Source: Maribacter sp. 4G9
GTDB lineage: Bacteria; Bacteroidota; Bacteroidia; Flavobacteriales; Flavobacteriaceae
Length of the DNA stretch: 64,000 nucleotides
Direction: 5' to 3'
NCBI RefSeq assembly: GCF_002742265.1
Contig: NZ_MDGL01000186.1
Location: forward strand, 1 to 64,000
Positions 34,452 through 42,982 of the stretch are shown one piece after another (within the stretch, counting starts at the first letter, position 1; each line of letters opens with the position of its first letter). A program made the position numbers and the translations under genes. The notes under the pieces were generated by a model. That model was not told the origin of the DNA. It did no database searches and was given only the letters and a program-made list of their open reading frames with translations.

Positions 34452-35027
34452 CTAAAGTTCTCTTATGACCCTGCACGGATTGCCAAAGGCAAGCGTATTA
34501 TCCGGTATGTTCTTGGTGACGACACTTCCTGCCCCAATAGTAACATTTTCACCTACGATAACCCCGGGACAAATAACGGTGTTGCCGCCAATCCAGACAT
34601 TATCGCCAATTGTTACGGGCAAACTTTTAGTTATATAGGGCGCACCGTCATTCTTATTTGCCAATATCCTCTCAGAGGCCCTTAAAGGATGGGAAGCCGT
34701 ATAAATCTGAACGTAAGGTGCTATGAGCACATTTTTTCCAATGCTAATCTTATTATTGTCCAAAAAGGTGCAGTTCATATTCACGAAAGTGCCTTCATCA
34801 ATCGAAATATTATTCCCATATTCACAAAAGAAAGGAGATTCTATCCATACCCCTTTTCCTATATTCTCAAAAAGTTGGGATAAGATTTCTTGGCGTTCCA
34901 ACACTAGTTCAGCATCCAAATCGTTGAACTTCTTGACTAGACTTCTTGCACTAAAATACCTCTCCAAAAGTTCAGGATCCCTGGAATTATAGACCTTTCC
35001 CTGAAGCATTTTTTCCCTTTCCGTCAT
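34452..35027 (-). CDS. Sugar O-acetyltransferase (maltose/galactoside acetyltransferase type), 191 aa
   Basis: A left-handed parallel beta-helix acetyltransferase. The N-terminal MAC-type domain (MTEREKMLQGKVYNSRDPEL, then ARSLVKKFN) is followed by hexapeptide repeats with the segments NISIDEGTFVNMNCTFLD and IGDNVWIGGNTVICPGVIVGENVTIGAGSVVTKNIPDN. The catalytic His is in YTASHPL. Members acetylate maltose, galactosides or other glycosides using acetyl-CoA; the acceptor cannot be told here. It is not clearly in an operon. Confidence 0.9.
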   Translation of the reverse strand: MTEREKMLQGKVYNSRDPELLERYFSARSLVKKFNDLDAELVLERQEILSQLFENIGKGVWIESPFFCEYGNNISIDEGTFVNMNCTFLDNNKISIGKNVLIAPYVQIYTASHPLRASERILANKNDGAPYITKSLPVTIGDNVWIGGNTVICPGVIVGENVTIGAGSVVTKNIPDNTLAFGNPCRVIREL

Positions 35028-35059
35028 CGCGTAAATTTATTGTTGGTCCAAATTTAGTA

Positions 35060-35106
35060 TGTAACAAAATTTAATTTATAAAAACTTTTCGGTCAAAACT
35101 GTAACA
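35060..35106 (+). promoter_or_regulatory. Two TGTAACA boxes upstream of the first ECF sigma gene
   Basis: TGTAACA occurs at 35060-35066 and 35100-35106. The second is 48 bases before the TTG start codon. The same heptamer lies 53 bases before the other ECF sigma gene (57248-57254). It may be the -35 element of an ECF-type, self-activated promoter; a -10 partner resembling GTCAT lies 13 bases after the second box. Confidence 0.4.
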
Positions 35107-35147
35107 ATAGGTAAATTGAGTCATCTCTTAGACAAACCAATCACTTT

Positions 35148-35702
35148 TTGAGCCAAAGTAAGGTACATATTGATGATTTATTGCAATCGTGCAAGGAAGG
35201 TAAGCAAAGTGCACAACTAGAGGTTTACAATAGGTACTACAAAGCTATGTACAACACTGCTTTGCGAATTGTAAAACATAGTGCAGAGGCCGAAGACATT
35301 ATGCAGGAGTCGTTTTTGAACGCGTTTACGAAACTGGATACTTTTAGGGGCGAGGTTACTTTTGGAGCATGGCTTAGGAGAATTGTAGTGAACAACAGTA
35401 TTTACCATTACAAAAAGCAACGGAAAAAGAATGAAGTTGCGCTGGACGATTTAATGTACAAGGTCGAAGATAATGACGGAATTGCTTCGGATCATGTGTT
35501 TGCTGAACAAAAGGCTCAAAAAGTAATGGAAACCATGAAACGCTTAAAAGACAATTACAGAATTTCTTTGACCTTACATTTGATCGAGGGTTACGACTAC
35601 GAGGAAATTAGTTCCATAATGAATATGAGCTATGCCAATTGTAGGACCACCATTTCAAGGGCAAAGGAAAGTCTTAGAAAAGAATTATTAATTGCGAACT
35701 GA
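35148..35702 (+). CDS. ECF-type RNA polymerase sigma factor, 184 aa
   Basis: Region 2 is clear (VYNRYYKAMYNTALRIV, EDIMQESFLNAFTKLDTFRG, TFGAWLRRIVVNN) and region 4 has EGYDYEEISSIMNMSYANCRTTISRAKESL, a helix-turn-helix. No region 3 is present, as in ECF factors. The start codon is TTG (MSQSKVHIDD); no ATG lies upstream in frame and the next Met would cut region 2. The stop overlaps the next gene by one base, and three secreted or membrane genes follow in the same direction, as in many flavobacterial sigma/anti-sigma loci. Confidence 0.92.
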   Translation: MSQSKVHIDDLLQSCKEGKQSAQLEVYNRYYKAMYNTALRIVKHSAEAEDIMQESFLNAFTKLDTFRGEVTFGAWLRRIVVNNSIYHYKKQRKKNEVALDDLMYKVEDNDGIASDHVFAEQKAQKVMETMKRLKDNYRISLTLHLIEGYDYEEISSIMNMSYANCRTTISRAKESLRKELLIAN

Positions 35703-36268
35703 TGGAAAAAGATAATCTAGAGGATTTGTTCAAAACACTACAAGGCCGTTTTGATACGGAAGAACCAGCATTGGGGCACCAAGAACGTTTTTTGGCCAAA
35801 ATGAACAAGGCAAATCAAACCGTTGCATTGTCCAAAACGCACTTCAATTGGTGGAAACCTTTGTCCATAGCGGCTTCCATGGCGCTTTTGGTTGCATTGG
35901 CGTATGGAGCGATGGATTCTAATCCCAGTTTGGAGGAGCAAGTAGCTGAAATCTCGCCCGAAGCGGCCAATACCCAGTTTTACTTTGCAAGTCTCATCGA
36001 GCAGCAAGTAAAGGAGTTGGAAGCTGAGGAAACCCCTGAAACAAGGAAAATAATTTCAGACACCATGGACCAGCTTAAAAAACTGGAACAGGACTATAAA
36101 ATGTTGGAAAATGAGTTGTTAAACGGGGGTAACAGCAAATTAATACTAAGTGCCATGATTACCAATTTCCAGACAAGGATCGACTTGCTGAACGACGTTT
36201 TAAACCAAATCGAAACTATTAAAAATTTAAAAAATTACGATAATGAAATGAACCAAAATATTCTTTGA
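35702..36268 (+). CDS. Putative anti-sigma factor, single-pass membrane protein, 188 aa
   Basis: The N-terminal cytoplasmic part (MEKDNLEDLFKTLQGRFDTEEP, then QERFLAKMN) precedes a single membrane helix at about 58-75 (PLSIAASMALLVALAYGAM). The periplasmic part is a long helical or coiled-coil segment with repeated charged residues (EQQVKELEAEETPETRK, DQLKKLEQDYKMLENELL). No zinc-binding H-x3-C-x2-C motif is seen, so it is not a classical ZAS protein. The one-base overlap with the sigma gene supports an anti-sigma role, by context. Confidence 0.75.
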   Translation: MEKDNLEDLFKTLQGRFDTEEPALGHQERFLAKMNKANQTVALSKTHFNWWKPLSIAASMALLVALAYGAMDSNPSLEEQVAEISPEAANTQFYFASLIEQQVKELEAEETPETRKIISDTMDQLKKLEQDYKMLENELLNGGNSKLILSAMITNFQTRIDLLNDVLNQIETIKNLKNYDNEMNQNIL

Positions 36269-36331
36269 TCTATCAAAGACCAATAAACGGTTCATTGCTT
36301 TTGTCCACTAAAAACAATAAAAAACATACAA

Positions 36332-37426
36332 ATGAAAACATTACTATTTAAATATAGCCTTTTGCTAGTCTTCCTTTTTCCGGCGATACTATTGGCCGAT
36401 AATGGCGGAAAACACAACGGTAAGTACACCAAGGAAAAGACCATTAAAAAAGAGTTCAACGTAAATCCCGATGCTCTTTTGAAGGTAGATAACAGCTATG
36501 GGAATTTGAACATTACTTCATGGAACGAAAATAGGATCATGATCGAGGTCCATATTAAGACCAATGGCAACAACGAGGAAAAAGTACAGGAAAAGCTGGA
36601 TGAAATTTCAGTGAATTTTGACGCTAGTAGCTCTATTGTATCCGCAGAAACGAAATTTAACGACAACAAAAATGGATGGGGCTGGAATTGGGGCAGAAGC
36701 AACAATGTGAACATGCAGATTAACTACACCATTAAACTTCCCATCAAAAACAGTATAAATCTTGACAATGACTACGGATCCATAATATTGGACAGAATAG
36801 ACGGCCATGCCAAGATCAGTTGTGATTATGGAAGGCTGGAAATTGGGGAACTCAGGGGGAGAAACAATCAATTGAATTTTGATTACACCTCAAACTCCAC
36901 CATAGGATTCATAAACAGCGGTGAGATCAAAGCGGATTATTCAGGCTTCACCATCGAAAAAGCGGGAAACCTAAAAGTCAATGCCGATTATACAAATGTC
37001 AAAATAGACCAGATGGAAAACTTGGATTACGGCAGTGATTATGGAAAAATGGAAGTTGGGGATGCAAAAAATGTACAGGGAAATGGCGACTACATTACCA
37101 TAAAATTGGGAAGTATCCATGGGAATGTCGATATTTCATCGGACTATGGCTCCATACGGATCGAGGAACTGGCCCAGGATGCAGGCAATGTCAATATCAG
37201 GTCAGATTACACTGGGGTTAAAATAGGGTATGACGCCAACTACCACTTCGACTTCGACATCACCACCAGTTATGCGGGCGTGAGCGGAAAAGATGATTTT
37301 GTTATCAATATCAGTGAGGAAAAGTCGACCTCCAAGCACTATAAAGGCTACTATGGAAGCCAAGGAAATGGAAATATGGTTACCTTGAACAGTGACTACG
37401 GAAGCATCAGTTTTACCAAAAATTAA
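36332..37426 (+). CDS. Secreted DUF4097-type beta-repeat protein, 364 aa
   Basis: A signal peptide (LLFKYSLLLVFLFPAILLADNGG) is followed by a chain of short repeats, each ending in a D-Y-G/S or D-Y-T motif (NSYGNLNITSW, DNDYGSIILDRIDG, CDYGRLEIGEL, NADYTNVKIDQM, SDYGKMEVGDA, SDYGSIRIEEL, SDYGSISF). Such repeats form a beta-solenoid in the DUF4097 group. The function is unknown; a periplasmic or surface role in envelope homeostasis is likely. It is 63 bases after the anti-sigma candidate and probably in the same operon. Confidence 0.8.
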   Translation: MKTLLFKYSLLLVFLFPAILLADNGGKHNGKYTKEKTIKKEFNVNPDALLKVDNSYGNLNITSWNENRIMIEVHIKTNGNNEEKVQEKLDEISVNFDASSSIVSAETKFNDNKNGWGWNWGRSNNVNMQINYTIKLPIKNSINLDNDYGSIILDRIDGHAKISCDYGRLEIGELRGRNNQLNFDYTSNSTIGFINSGEIKADYSGFTIEKAGNLKVNADYTNVKIDQMENLDYGSDYGKMEVGDAKNVQGNGDYITIKLGSIHGNVDISSDYGSIRIEELAQDAGNVNIRSDYTGVKIGYDANYHFDFDITTSYAGVSGKDDFVINISEEKSTSKHYKGYYGSQGNGNMVTLNSDYGSISFTKN

Positions 37427-37472
37427 TATCAATCAAAAGCTGAACAATGTTCAGTTCAAAATCAATTAAAAA

Positions 37473-38198
37473 ATGAAAAAAATCACAGCACTAGCCATTG
37501 TTTTGGCCATGACAGTTTCCTGCTCTGCACAATGGGGCAAAAGAGTTAACGGTAACGGAGACCAAGTTACCATCAATAGAAATACCAGCGACTACGATGC
37601 CATTGGTGTATCGGGTTGGTTCGATGTACATTTGGTAGATGGCAAAGAAGGTCAATTGACACTTACGGGGGAATCGAATCTATTGGAATACATTATTACC
37701 GAAGTAAAAAATGGAAAATTGGAAATCAAGACGGAAAAAGGAGTCAACTTAAAGCCTTCCTCTTGGAAAAATGGTATCACGATAACCGTTCCCGTTGAAA
37801 GCGTGGATGCCATTGCCCTCTCCGGATCTGGGGATATCGTTGGCAAGACCACCATTAAAACGGATCATTTGGAAACGGCCATGTCCGGATCCGGGGATAT
37901 AACCTTGGATGTGGATACTGATAAGGTAAGTGCCAGTATGTCCGGGTCTGGGGATATTACCTTAAGTGGCAGTACCCAGGACTTTGAAGCTACCATTTCA
38001 GGAAGTGGGGATATTAAGGCCTTTGATATGGAAGCCGATAATGTGGATGCTACGGTATCCGGCTCGGCGGACATAAAAGTGACCGCTAATAAAATGCTAA
38101 AAGCGAGGGTATCCGGTTCCGGGGATATTACCTACAGAGGAAATCCTGAAAAGATAGACACCAAAACTTCAGGTTCCGGAGACATTTCCAAAGGATAA
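37473..38198 (+). CDS. Head-GIN domain protein (DUF2807), 241 aa
   Basis: Signal peptide MKKITALAIVLAMTVSCSA, with a Cys at 17 that may be a lipobox. The first strand region (DYDAIGVSGWFDVHLVDG) is the head-GIN signature. Then S-G-S-G/A-D-I repeats recur (ALSGSGDIVG, AMSGSGDITL, SMSGSGDITL, TISGSGDIKA, TVSGSADIKV, RVSGSGDITY, KTSGSGDISK), each making one turn of a right-handed beta-solenoid. It follows the DUF4097 gene by 46 bases. The repeated codons make short direct DNA repeats, which are coding, not a CRISPR. Confidence 0.88.
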   Translation: MKKITALAIVLAMTVSCSAQWGKRVNGNGDQVTINRNTSDYDAIGVSGWFDVHLVDGKEGQLTLTGESNLLEYIITEVKNGKLEIKTEKGVNLKPSSWKNGITITVPVESVDAIALSGSGDIVGKTTIKTDHLETAMSGSGDITLDVDTDKVSASMSGSGDITLSGSTQDFEATISGSGDIKAFDMEADNVDATVSGSADIKVTANKMLKARVSGSGDITYRGNPEKIDTKTSGSGDISKG

Positions 38199-38229
38199 AA
38201 TCAAACTGCGAACAATCAACAACTGTGGA

Positions 38230-38255
38230 AAGGCCTCTTATTCAAGGGGTCTTTT
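38230..38255 (+). terminator. Candidate terminator after the head-GIN gene
   Basis: An 8-bp stem with two G-U pairs (AAGGCCTC and GGGGTCTT) followed by five Ts. It ends the sigma operon and overlaps the 3' end of the convergent MFS gene. Confidence 0.55.
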
Positions 38256-39569
38256 TAGTTGTTTGACCCGTGTAAGCAACAACATACCAACGAGAAAAAA
38301 AACACCTAGAAAAATAATCGCATTTCGCATACTACCCGTAAACTGTGCAATAAAGCCATACAAAAAGGTACCTATGATGATTCCTATTTTTTCGGCAACA
38401 TCATAGAAACTAAAAAACGAGGTGGTATCCTTGGTCTGGGGAATGAACTTGGAATACGTAGAACGGGACAAGGCTTGAATCCCCCCCATGACCAATCCAA
38501 CACATCCGGCGGCTATATAAAAATCCATCGGTGTAATCAAAAAATAAGCATATACACATATGACGACCCAAAGTGCGTTTACCACGATAAGCGTTTTTAT
38601 ATTTCCAAAATTCTTTGAGGCCCAAGCTGTAATGGAAGCCCCAAATATGGCCACAATTTGAATGACCAGAATACTTACGATCAAACCTGTAGTTCGTTCG
38701 GCATCAGAGCCCCAACCTATTTCTTCCTCCCCAAAATAAGTAGCGATCAACATTACGGTCTGCACGGCCATACTGTATACAAAGAATGCCCCTAGATATC
38801 GCTTTAACCGAGTCTGATTTCCTAACTGGTGCCATACACTTTTTAACTCCTTAAAACCGTTCAAAATAACATTGGTCCGTTCTCCTTCCCGCTTGTTCCC
38901 CTTGGGAAGGTAGTAAAAACTATACTGTGCAAAGACTATCCACCAAATGCCAACGGAAACAAATGAATATTTCATGGCCTTTATTTCGGCCACACCATCG
39001 GCATCCGTGGCAATCCCAAAAACTTCCGGTTTCATGACCATGGCCAGGTTCACCAATAACAGCAAAACACTGCCTATGTATCCTAAGGAAAACCCTTTTG
39101 CACTAACGGCGTCCTGTTGTTCTGGATAGGCCACATCCGGCAAATACGAATTATTGATGGCAAAACTTACCCAAAACCCGACAAGGCCAAAAAAGTAACA
39201 AAGCAGTCCGAAATAAATATTTTCAAGTGAAAACCAACTTAGACCAATGCAGGACAAGCCACCTAAATAACAAAAGAATTTCATGAAGATTTTCTTGTTC
39301 CCTAAATAATCCGCTATCCCGGAAATCAATGGGGTAATGATCGCGATAAATACAAAGGCTAAGGATGTTGTATAACTTATGAGCGGGGCCCTTGCCATTT
39401 CTACTCCAAATACAGTAACTCTTTCTATTTCTGCAACACGAAAAAGCGCTCCGTAAAATATAGGGAATACTGCTGATGAGATTACCAAGCTATAGACGGA
39501 ATTGGCCCAGTCATAGAACGCCCAAGCGTTCAATAGTTTTTTACTTCCTTTTAAAACCAGTGTTTTCAA
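38238..39569 (-). CDS. UMF1-family MFS transporter, 443 aa
   Basis: Membrane transporter with 12 predicted helices. LLNAWAFYDWANSVYSLVISSAVFPIF at the N terminus is the UMF1/Atg22-like signature (AWAFYDWANS). The internal PEQQDAVSAKGFSLGYIGS and the late GGIQALSRSTYSKFIPQTKDTTSFFSFYDVAEKIG are family blocks. The substrate is unknown, though amino acids are likely by analogy to Atg22. The start codon is TTG at 39569, as no ATG precedes the conserved segment. A strong terminator lies directly upstream (39585-39606). Confidence 0.88.
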   Translation of the reverse strand: MKTLVLKGSKKLLNAWAFYDWANSVYSLVISSAVFPIFYGALFRVAEIERVTVFGVEMARAPLISYTTSLAFVFIAIITPLISGIADYLGNKKIFMKFFCYLGGLSCIGLSWFSLENIYFGLLCYFFGLVGFWVSFAINNSYLPDVAYPEQQDAVSAKGFSLGYIGSVLLLLVNLAMVMKPEVFGIATDADGVAEIKAMKYSFVSVGIWWIVFAQYSFYYLPKGNKREGERTNVILNGFKELKSVWHQLGNQTRLKRYLGAFFVYSMAVQTVMLIATYFGEEEIGWGSDAERTTGLIVSILVIQIVAIFGASITAWASKNFGNIKTLIVVNALWVVICVYAYFLITPMDFYIAAGCVGLVMGGIQALSRSTYSKFIPQTKDTTSFFSFYDVAEKIGIIIGTFLYGFIAQFTGSMRNAIIFLGVFFLVGMLLLTRVKQLKRPLE

Positions 39570-39584
39570 TATTGGGTAAAATAA

Positions 39585-39606
39585 AGGCCGTTCCTTAGAA
39601 CGGCCT
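39585..39606 (-). terminator. Terminator after the M48 protease gene
   Basis: A perfect 9-bp stem (AGGCCGTTC and GAACGGCCT) with a 4-base loop, followed on the minus strand by a T-rich run. Confidence 0.8.
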
Positions 39607-39630
39607 GAATATACAATAAAAATGTATGTT

Positions 39631-40440
39631 TTATTTAAAACTGGTCACTCCAAATTTAGCGGCCTCTGCTGCGGCTTCCGGTGCCCACACGGTTAGGTTG
39701 TTAATCCTGGTATCATTGGATGGGTGCGTACTCATAAATTCAGGTGGTGCCTGCCCCCCACTCTGGGCCTTCATTCGTTTCCAAAGCTCCGCAGCTTCAT
39801 AAGGGTTATAACCTGCGATGGCCATTATTTGCAATCCAATGCGATCGGCCTCCGTTTCATGGCTGCGGCTAAAAGGCAACATAGCTCCCAGTTGTGAGCC
39901 TATACCATAGGCCTGATTGAACATATTCCTTTTCTGGGGATCCTGAATGGCAATGTTGCCGGCAACCGCGCCCAACTGCTGTAAAGTACCGGCACTCATC
40001 CTTTGTGCGCCATGATCTGCCAAGGCATGGGCAACCTCATGGCCCATGACCACGGCTACACCGGTCTCCCCATTGCAAATGGGCAGTATACCTGTGTAGA
40101 AAACTATTTTTCCACCAGGCATACACCATGCGTTTACCGTTTCATCCTTTACCAAATTGTATTCCCACTTATAGTCGTTCAAATAACCTGGGTGCCCGTT
40201 AGCGGAAAGCCAACGCTCCGCAGCCGATGAAATTCTTTGTCCTACCCTAGTTATCATGTGTGCCTCCGTGGTTCCCTTAACTACATTGTTTTCGCCCAAA
40301 AATTGATCATATTGGGCAAAGGCCATTGGAAAAATTTGACTGTTAGGATAAAAATTCAATGTTTTTTGACCTGTAAAAGGATTTACCTTACAAGCGGAAA
40401 CCCCGAAAAACAGGGCAATTATTAAAACTATTCTTTTCAT
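39631..40440 (-). CDS. M48-family metalloprotease, lipoprotein, 269 aa
   Basis: Signal peptide with lipobox Cys17 (IIALFFGVSAC). The zinc motif H134-E-x-x-H138 (VMGHEVAHALADHG) is followed by RSHETEADRIGLQIMAIAGYNP with the third ligand Glu. These match the periplasmic M48 group (BepA/LoiP-like), which helps quality control of outer-membrane proteins. The C-terminal TPR domain of BepA is lacking, so it is closer to LoiP/YcaL. Its promoter overlaps the 3' end of the upstream GH31 gene. Confidence 0.92.
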   Translation of the reverse strand: MKRIVLIIALFFGVSACKVNPFTGQKTLNFYPNSQIFPMAFAQYDQFLGENNVVKGTTEAHMITRVGQRISSAAERWLSANGHPGYLNDYKWEYNLVKDETVNAWCMPGGKIVFYTGILPICNGETGVAVVMGHEVAHALADHGAQRMSAGTLQQLGAVAGNIAIQDPQKRNMFNQAYGIGSQLGAMLPFSRSHETEADRIGLQIMAIAGYNPYEAAELWKRMKAQSGGQAPPEFMSTHPSNDTRINNLTVWAPEAAAEAAKFGVTSFK

Positions 40441-40473
40441 GGTATTAGTGTTTTTCAGTGTTTTCGAAAATTA

Positions 40474-40502
40474 CAAAAATATTATTTTGGGGTTATGTGC
40501 AA
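40474..40502 (-). promoter_or_regulatory. Promoter of the M48 protease gene: TTG, 18 bases, TATTTTTG
   Basis: TTG (40500-40502) and TATTTTTG (40474-40481) on the minus strand are spaced by 18 bases. The -33 box lies inside the last codons of the GH31 gene and the -7 box directly after its stop. The expected leader is about 29 bases. Confidence 0.7.
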
Positions 40503-42881
40503 AAGGGTAAAGTTTTTGTCTATCAACATGGAATTATTCTTAGTGAACTGTATGGAATTCAAATCCACTTCCTCATTGTCCACTAAGACTTTACCAATTT
40601 TAAACGGCAGACCATAAATGTTGAATTTAAACTTTTCATAACTCGTAACAAAACTACCATCCTTGAACTGCTGGATGGTCAAAGACTTTTCCTTACCGTT
40701 CAATTTAAAGTTTCGCAACGAATACCTGCCCTTTTTATAGTCATAGCCATCCTGAGCGTCCTCGTACACCTCAGAGGTTTCCATCCCATTCTTGAAATAG
40801 GTATCCAATATCAACTCTGTTATCTTTATTTGACCTACATATTGCTGAACCGGATATTTTGGTATCACGGCCCCCTCTTTTACATATATGGGAATTTTGT
40901 CCAATTCGGCGGTCACCCATCGCTCCTTACCACCGCTCAAAAATTCCTGGTTCCAAAAATCATACCAGTTTCCTTTTGGAAAGTACATTCTCCTTCCTTG
41001 GGCATTTGGTTCTTGTATGGGACATACCAATATTTGATTTCCAAAAATGAACTCGTCCGTTCTGAAATGGGTCTGGGTGTCTTCTTGGTCATAATATACC
41101 AATGGTTTCAACATAGGAACATGGTCCTTACTGTACTTATGGAACATGGTATATAGGTATGGTAATAACTGATACCGAATTTCCACGAATTTTCGAACGA
41201 TATCCGTAATATCCGCCCCAAAGGACCAAGGCTCCTGATCACCGTGATCTCCACTGGAGTGCACCCTACAAAATGGATGGAATACGCCCAACTGAACCCA
41301 TCTTGCAAATAGTTCTCCATTGGGTTGCTCCGCGAAGCCTCCTATATCCGACCCCACAAATGAATAGCCGCTCATGCACATGCGCTGCACCTGCACATTG
41401 GCAATCCACAAATGCTCCCAGGTGGCAACATTATCCCCTGTCCATGTAGATGAATATCTTTGGGTACCAGCAAATGCGGCCCTTGTAATGACAAAAGGTC
41501 TTTTTGGGTATACATATTTTTTAACGCCCTCATAGGTTGCCCTTACCATTTGCATTCCATAAACGTTGTGTGCCTTTCTATGAGTACAGGGATGTCCATC
41601 GTAATTATGACGGGTATCCAAAGGAGCTGTCTTGCTGGGAACTTCCATCACTGCGGGCTCGTTCATATCGTTCCAAACAGCATGTACCCCAATGTCCGAC
41701 ATAAATTCCTTATACAGTTCCGCCCACCATTCACGTACCTCGGGATTCGTAAAATCCGGAAAATTACATTCCCCGGGCCACACCTTTCCATGCATCAAAG
41801 GACCATCTCCCCGCTTACAGAAATAATCGTTCTCCAAGGCCTCTTGATACACCCAATAATCACGATCAATTTTAATACCGGGATCGATCATCACAACCGT
41901 CTTAAAGCCGTCCTGCTCCAATTCCGATATCATTCTTTTTGGGTCCGGAAAATGGTTCTTGTCCCACGTAAAACATCGGAAACCATCCATATAATCGATA
42001 TCCAAGTAGATGGCATCACACGGGATTTTGTGCTCCCTAAATTGTTGGGTAATTTCCTTTACATTACTTTCTGGGTAGTAACTCCATTTAGACTGGTGAA
42101 AACCAAGGGCCCAAAGAGGTGGCAGCTCCGGAGTTCCCGTTAAATTGGAGTAAGCAGATACCACGGTTGCCATATCGGGGCCATAGAAAAAATAATAGTC
42201 CATTTCGCCACCATCCGCCCAAAAACTGGTAATATTTCTTTTCTCGTAGGCAAAATCAAAATGGGTCTTAAAACTATTGTCAAAAAAAATACCATAGGCC
42301 CTTCCCCTGTTCAATCCAATATAAAAGGGAATGGCCTTATAGAGTGGATCTTGGTCCTTCCCATAGGCGTAGGAGTCCGTCACCCAGTTCTCAACACGTT
42401 TTCCCTTTAAATTGCTATGGGTAGATTTATCGCCCATACCATAGTAACTTTCACCGGTAGGGGTCATTTTACTCATTTTTACCGTATTGCCGCCATATTC
42501 ATAATTTTCCTCCCAATGAAATCCAGCTTCATCTTCGTTGATTATGTTTCCCTCCAAATCAGAAATCTGGGTACGCATTGACATCTTATCCACCAAAAGC
42601 TGCAATCTGGCAGTCTTAACAAGATATTCCGTTTCGGTTTCGGTTACTTCCAGAATACTGTAGCCCAGTGAAGCATCTTCATCTATGGCATAGGAAAAAT
42701 CTGGCTCAAATACATGGTTCGTGGCATATCTGAACCTGAGCACACTCCCTCGCAAAATGGTCACCTGAAGAATTACCCCGTTTTCCGAGGTAAAATATAG
42801 TTTATCATTGTCCTGTTTAAATTCGACAATGTGATTGGGATACAAATTTCCTTTATATTCCAGCTCCGTATTTGTAATCAT
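40482..42881 (-). CDS. Glycoside hydrolase family 31 alpha-glucosidase, 799 aa
   Basis: GH31 TIM-barrel enzyme that removes alpha-linked glucose from oligosaccharides. The N-terminal beta-domain is followed by PPLWALGFHQSKWSYYPE, DAIYLDIDYMDGFRCFTWD, and the nucleophile motif HAVWNDMNEPAV, in which the Asp after Trp-Asn is the nucleophile. RRPFV/RAAFAGTQRYSSTWTGDN and GSDIGGFAEQPNGELFARWVQLGVFHPFCRVHS follow. No signal peptide is apparent, so it is likely cytoplasmic and works on glycogen-derived or imported malto-oligosaccharides, in keeping with glgB 101 bases upstream. Confidence 0.94.
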   Translation of the reverse strand: MITNTELEYKGNLYPNHIVEFKQDNDKLYFTSENGVILQVTILRGSVLRFRYATNHVFEPDFSYAIDEDASLGYSILEVTETETEYLVKTARLQLLVDKMSMRTQISDLEGNIINEDEAGFHWEENYEYGGNTVKMSKMTPTGESYYGMGDKSTHSNLKGKRVENWVTDSYAYGKDQDPLYKAIPFYIGLNRGRAYGIFFDNSFKTHFDFAYEKRNITSFWADGGEMDYYFFYGPDMATVVSAYSNLTGTPELPPLWALGFHQSKWSYYPESNVKEITQQFREHKIPCDAIYLDIDYMDGFRCFTWDKNHFPDPKRMISELEQDGFKTVVMIDPGIKIDRDYWVYQEALENDYFCKRGDGPLMHGKVWPGECNFPDFTNPEVREWWAELYKEFMSDIGVHAVWNDMNEPAVMEVPSKTAPLDTRHNYDGHPCTHRKAHNVYGMQMVRATYEGVKKYVYPKRPFVITRAAFAGTQRYSSTWTGDNVATWEHLWIANVQVQRMCMSGYSFVGSDIGGFAEQPNGELFARWVQLGVFHPFCRVHSSGDHGDQEPWSFGADITDIVRKFVEIRYQLLPYLYTMFHKYSKDHVPMLKPLVYYDQEDTQTHFRTDEFIFGNQILVCPIQEPNAQGRRMYFPKGNWYDFWNQEFLSGGKERWVTAELDKIPIYVKEGAVIPKYPVQQYVGQIKITELILDTYFKNGMETSEVYEDAQDGYDYKKGRYSLRNFKLNGKEKSLTIQQFKDGSFVTSYEKFKFNIYGLPFKIGKVLVDNEEVDLNSIQFTKNNSMLIDKNFTLLHITPK

Positions 42882-42982
42882 ATCATTTTGGTTATTGATA
42901 TCCGCAAAAGAAGAACAATATCGGGTAACTTTAAAAACATTGTTTTAAAAATAGGCTATAAAGACCGAAGCAAAAATGAATT

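Noticed and set aside
37800-38190. Regular short DNA repeats resembling a CRISPR-like array
   Set aside because: They encode S-G-S-G-D-I turns of the head-GIN protein in one long frame, are unevenly spaced and lack uniform spacers.
41460-42143. A 227-codon plus-strand frame opposite the GH31 gene
   Set aside because: Shadow frame with no motif; the GH31 catalytic blocks are on the other strand.
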